Positions 59,775 through 64,000 of a stretch of 64,000 bases of DNA are shown piece by piece. A program made the position numbers and the translations under genes. Source of the stretch: Paramarasmius palmivorus (Eukaryota > Basidiomycota > Agaricomycetes > Agaricales > Marasmiaceae); assembly GCA_037176845.1 (NCBI GenBank), contig JAYKXP010000032.1:434001-498000 (forward strand), in the 5' to 3' direction. The notes beneath the pieces are model-generated. The model worked only from the letters and a program-made list of their open reading frames with translations. It did not search any database and was not told the origin of the DNA. Each line of letters opens with the position of its first letter. The stretch's first letter is position 1.

Positions 59775-59989
59775 TGGAGACAGAAGATGGGGGATGGTGA
59801 GGAAGAAAGAGTTGTTCTACGCATGAAACCTTGCCGGTGAGACCATTGTAGAAGGTTCGTGAGCATTCCCTGAGATTCGACTTGGCACTGCCAACCCCAG
59901 CCTGGCAGAATGATAAAAAGAGACGAATAGAGTCTAGAGATGACCTTGTCAGTGACAGCCTTGTATAGGTTTGGATCAACAAACCGGGT

Positions 59990-60551
59990 ATGGTAAGGCC
60001 AGTGGCGTTTGTTTTTGGGAAGGGAGCGCCATCTGGGCCAGTACTAATCTCTGTTATGGTGGATCGTTTGCGGTAGAAGTCAGCGCAGTGACAAGACTAT
60101 TCCCAAAGACGGTTTGAATTGTCCAAAGGCCGGTAGGATGTACAAAGCGTTTGCGAGTCATCGAGCTGGAAGATTCCGCGCGTACCAGAGTCTAAGTGCT
60201 GGAATAGAATAGTGCTATTAAAACAGTCGACGCACCTTACTTATGAGACGCAGGTTATCCCTGTTCTACTTGAAATTGACTTGAAATAATGGTCATAGTC
60301 AGAGTGATGTAGACAGTCTCTTGTTTGCCCTTTCCGATAACTGTGTAGATTGGTATTTGGGTTGTGATGGAGACGAGTGTGTTGCTGGCATCGTGAAGGT
60401 GAGGGAGAGCAAAGCAGTGAAGGAAGTTACGACAACGCCGTTGACGTTGAAAACAGCGTTTTTGTGCGCGATAATTTAAATCCGGCTGGTTCCCACGATT
60501 CCGGTTCTCTGCCTCACCAACGACCATCATACTGTAATGCTGCAACAACAC
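59990..60551 (-). other. Unrecognised minus-strand module Y, copy 2
   Basis: Matches 49909-50410 in the same orientation (STGPDGAPFPKTNA, VYITLTMTI). The upstream frame 60551-60255 includes CFALPHLHDASNTL and IPIYTVIGKG, which is also related to the plus-strand piece at 56.76 kb. No family recognised. Confidence 0.4.
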
Positions 60552-60651
60552 ACATCAGCAGATCCTAATACTTCCCAATACTTATACACGTTAATAGAAG
60601 GGGTAAAAAAGAAACACCATACGGAGATATAATCTACAGCTAGATGAACGA

Positions 60652-60933
60652 GTGCCTATTTCTACCTCAGTGCCGTTCAGGAGTCCCAAAGCACTTCCAC
60701 AATTACCTTCTCCGGGCCTGGGCCTGCCGGTCCTTCAACTATTACCACAACCGCCTCGTAGAGCTCGACAAAGGATGCTTGGCATGTGGCTCTTAAAAAT
60801 GAGCGGAGTCCGACGAGAGGCTCCGAGCGCTGGATCGGAAACAAGTTCTGTCCTACAATTGGATGAGCCGGAAGAAGGTATACTCAACGGAATGAAGGAA
60901 CAGTACTCAGTCTGGTCGATCCGCCCTACTTAA
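60652..60933 (+). other. Unrecognised coding-like module, copy 4 (short)
   Basis: Open for 93 codons. The second half (RREAPSAGSETSSVLQ, LDEPEEGILNGMKEQYSVW) corresponds to the end of module copies 1 and 2. The middle part present in copy 2 is missing. Confidence 0.4.
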
Positions 60934-61241
60934 CAAGGTATGCGCACTACCTTACTTGCCTTTCCAGTTCCCGACGGTTAACAACCTATGCAGAGAACAA
61001 TCTCGCGTGTATCTCGTTTACCTCTTGCACTTCACACAAGGAAAGTTGGTGGACATTATTTCTCGACAGCTTAGGATGGTTACGCGCCGTAGACACTGAA
61101 AAGGATCGAGGAGCAGGAGGTTGGGCACAATAGAGACAGGCGTTGTCACGAAACGTAGTAGAAAGGAACAAAATCGGTATATTCTAGTGCAAGTACAACC
61201 GCCGGCGGCCAGCGCTCGTAATCATACTTCACAGAAAAGGA

Positions 61242-63279
61242 TCAACCAGGCAGAGTTGCATAATCTGGGGGTGCATCATCCCATTTCTCCAACTGTTTGA
61301 CATCAGGATCCCTCCGATAAATTCTTTGTCGGGGAAGAATCTGATCTTGGAAGTAATCCTGTGTCGATGCCGCCAGAATGTTGCTGGATTTCGAGTTGGA
61401 AGTCACGGGCGTCGTGTGCTTTGTGCGACGACGCCAATACAAAAGGCACACAACCAAGATAGCGACGAAAGCCAGCCCACCTAAGACTCCGCCAACTATT
61501 TGGGCTACTGATACTGTGGTTGTAGAGGTTTCATTAGTTGTTCTCATAGGAATAGGGATCGATGGTGAGGACGGACCAGGCACGATTGTTTCAGAAGGCA
61601 ATATTGCAGTCGCAGCGAGTAAGACTGCTATTTTCCTGGACTGCAATCGCCCCGCCGAAGGGTTATTTCCGAGGGTATTTTCCATGGTGGCATTGTACTG
61701 GGTCGCGTTCTTTAGTCAGTAGCCCCAGCAACTTAAGTGGATATTCACTTGTATAGACAAATAAGCCGAAATGTATTCCCGGAAATCCATGTCGGTGGTC
61801 GCATTGTACACTTGCATCAACCCCCTCGGTAGATATGAAGGGGTGTCGTTCCCATCACTGACTACAAGTGAAGATCAGGACCGGGCTATCGACGAGCACA
61901 TGAAGAAGACGCGTACCTGACAAGATCCCAGCATTGTTGTGCCAGTCTGGGTTAGATGTCACTGCGACAACCAAATCCTTTATACTTTCACTTGTAATTC
62001 AGTGGTACGCCGGTATTGAAAGGAGGAATACTACCTACGTTGCATTATACTCGGAAGTCGAGGGTCCGACAGAGCTGAAGATGGACATTCCTTGCATTAT
62101 CAGGGCATTCTCGTATCCGGAAGGTTTTCTGTCCATGTTGCATTTGTCCCGCTCATTTACGAATACGGAACCTGCAAATAAACCACTGTCCTTGAGTTGC
62201 ATCTGGTTGAATAGGAAACCAATCGTGGTGCTCGCAGCAGATAAATATATCTCGTTTGTCGTCAGTCTGTAAAGAAATCCCGAAAGGCTGCAAAACGACT
62301 GAATTCCGTATCATCTGGTGTGATGCACATGATCGCACTCACACGAGAAAGTTTCTTAGTAGCAGGGGACAAAAATTTGAGCTTTAATAGCCATGTAAAG
62401 CGAAGATGACCCACCCAGTTGACCATGCATCTATCTCGGAGTTATCCGTCCTGTTAGTCTGTAATCCTGATCATTTAGACTCGTTGCCGCCTTGGCGGAT
62501 TAAGTCGTACCATGAATGTCCCTCCTACCAGGGATGCTTCGAAACCATGAGTTATCCGTGTATCCAGAGGTAAAGGTGCCTTACCAGCATTACATGACTT
62601 CTGTAAAGTGAAGTTCTTTATTGGTATAAAACCTGCACTAATATCTTCTTCCAAAATCGTGAATTTTTTGCCCAAACTCCATGCCTCTTTTGCGTAATCG
62701 AGATATGCATCTTCTCTATATGTCTCATATGCACGAGCCGCAGCATATCCAAATCCCCTAGTTGACGGTAACTCAGCTGAACGGATGATATCTTGACAAA
62801 TTCTTAACTTACAGCGCAACTCTGGAGTACTCGTGTGCAAATCCTGGCATGACTCGCTCAGCAGATGATATGTACCCCAAGAGAGTTTGCTTGAACTTGG
62901 TTTGGCCAGTGAGTGCATCGTAATCGGCCATCTGTATGCATGTCTGTGCTAGTGAAAGGAAATCATCCGCTGCACCATGACAGTGCACTTGATTAGTATC
63001 TAACATAGCCAGCAATACACGCGAGATTATAGCATACGTGTGTTGATGTTTGCCGGGTCGGGAAAAGCATTCCGGTATTGCACAATAGTGTCCTCGGTTT
63101 TTCGTATGCACTCATCGCGAGAGATTGTTATGTTCCGTTCCTGCACCTGTGTCAGTTCAAGTGTGATATCTTGGAGCAGAGAAACTCACCTGCCATGTTG
63201 AAGGGATTGTCTGAGCTGTGATTACACGAGTGAAGACTGTCAAACACCAGAGGAGAAACCAGGAGTTGGGAAGCAGCAT
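61242..63279 (-). CDS. GH76-like membrane-anchored glycoside hydrolase, copy 2 (about 500 aa)
   Basis: Starts at 63279 with a signal peptide (MLLPNSWFLLWCLTVFTRVI). Eleven exons can be joined in frame; even a 12-nt exon (NFLV) between two consensus introns (donor GTgtgagt) is kept. Key segments: LAQTCIQMADYDALTGQTK, GFGYAAARAYETYRED, VGGTFM, SGFLYRLTTNEIYLSAAS, GYENALIMQGMSIF, NPDWHNNAGILS, LPRGLMQVYNATTD. A Ser/Thr/Pro stalk, one membrane helix (VGGVLGGLAFVAILVVCLLY) and a cytosolic tail ending APPDYATLPG follow. Presumed to act on alpha-mannan at the cell surface or in wall building (family inference). It differs from copy 1 by many substitutions spread over exons and introns. Both copies look functional. 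Confidence 0.72.
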
Positions 63280-64000
63280 GACGAAGGCATTGCAGACTCG
63301 TGCCTCTTAAGTACGGGACCATGCCAAGTTGAATATGGGTTCGAAGTCGTTCCGCTATCATTTCTTGGATCATTTAGATCAGTTTCACATCTTCCGTGAG
63401 ATGCAATGCCGAAGAGCCTGATGTCAGGGCGGTTGTCAGGCCATCACCTACTCGGAAGAGAGTTCAGCGATGATGTCATGCCAAAATTCAACCTGATTGA
63501 GATCAGAATCGTATTTTGCCTACTATATATGTATCAGCGTTGACGTTACTCAATTGATTATTGAAGGTAACACTTACGCTAAAAAACACTACACTTTCCC
63601 GTCTCGCTCTATTAAGCTGTATAGTTAGCCTGGGGGCTCGAAGAGTTGAAGCGTGGTGGATTACAGGCTCCTCCAGGGCTCTTCCCGACAAGATCATGCC
63701 TCAGACAAGATATCAACACGAGTTTCAAAGAGCGTAGGATAATTGTGATGTATGTAATGCCTGGACGGTCGAAAGCGCAAAAGATATTGTCAAGTTACAC
63801 ACCGTATATCCAAAGGCTGTCCTCTTGCTCCACTACGACTTGATAGTTGGTTTGATTTGAAATAACCATGGTTACTCACATGGTTACATTTTCCTAGCGC
63901 GGCAGAGCGCGGCCCGCTGTTCCACGGGTTGTGATGATGGTCAACGTTGGAGAGTTGAAACCACGTGATAGGTAAGCAAGCGCCCGCGTTTCTGGTCTTC
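63280..64000. other. Upstream region of GH76-like copy 2
   Basis: No gene supported. Repeats parts of 45.7-46.5 kb. Ends with the GAAACCACGTGATAGGTAAG element near 63,956 that also starts the blocks at 46,446 and 50,295. Confidence 0.5.

Larger units (their letters stand above)
61150..64000. repeat. Duplicated block homologous to 43.55-46.44 kb
   Basis: Same orientation and order: shared 3' flank (AGAAAGGAACAAAATCGG at 61,161; AGAAAGGAACAAAATGGG at 43,564), the GH76-like gene, its upstream region (CAGGGCTCTTCCCGAC) and the CCACGTGAT-containing start of the next block at 63,960. The right end runs out of the window. Confidence 0.8.

Noticed and set aside
1..64000. CRISPR arrays, bacterial operons, ribosome binding sites, rRNA genes, LTR pairs
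   Set aside because: Looked for by eye and not found; intron-rich genes show that this is a eukaryotic nuclear sequence. LTRs of low similarity could be missed.

Overview
The window is nuclear DNA of a basidiomycete fungus, most likely an Agaricomycete. Genes carry many short introns (about 45-70 nt, mostly GT...AG). The protein families are ones expanded in mushrooms: F-box/LRR proteins, a NACHT-type NLR, SRPK-like kinases, TAP-like alpha/beta hydrolases, GH76-like membrane proteins, a fungal seven-helix protein and a beta-trefoil protein. No bacterial, organellar, rRNA, tRNA or CRISPR features were seen. The genus cannot be fixed from the sequence.

Layout. 1-2.2 kb holds no gene I can support. 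2.2-12 kb is a roughly 4.8-kb direct tandem duplication. Each unit carries a conserved upstream block and one copy (A, B) of a ten-exon gene of unknown function. The junction near 6,975 lies inside a truncated copy of the neighbouring 508-residue disordered-protein gene (11.8-13.4 kb). 16.8-17.3 kb encodes a small membrane protein. 18.4-20 kb is a frameshifted F-box gene, followed by an unresolved minus-strand remnant and a clean seven-exon orphan gene (559 aa, 21.6-23.6 kb). A third member (C) of the A/B family is on the minus strand at 24.1-26.4 kb. Next come a broken SRPK-like kinase (27-28.7 kb), a TAP-like hydrolase (29.3-31.4 kb), a hairpin-containing minisatellite (32.5-32.9 kb), an NLR (33-35.6 kb) and a seven-helix protein gene (37.3-38.8 kb). 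A head-to-head pair of paralogous F-box genes lies at 39-42.5 kb.

From 43.5 kb to the end the DNA is built of dispersed duplicated blocks. There are two intact GH76-like genes (43.6-45.7 and 61.2-63.3 kb) in homologous blocks. A 3-kb direct duplication (46.4-49.5 and 50.3-53.1 kb) carries two dead copies of the seven-helix gene. Several copies of an unrecognised coding-like module are scattered here. Between them are a small beta-trefoil gene (54.2-54.9 kb) and a 241-aa gene (58.9-59.8 kb) whose N-terminus resembles that of family A/B/C.

How the genes may connect. A, B, C and the 59-kb protein share a short N-terminal Asn/Ser/Gly-rich beta-type motif, and the NLR starts with a similar but weaker segment. 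With F-box proteins and a kinase nearby, the region looks like a fast-evolving recognition/defence or self/non-self neighbourhood. This is inference from architecture, not demonstrated. Several genes need one-base corrections, mostly in homopolymer runs, so assembly error and true pseudogenization must be separated before counting functional genes.
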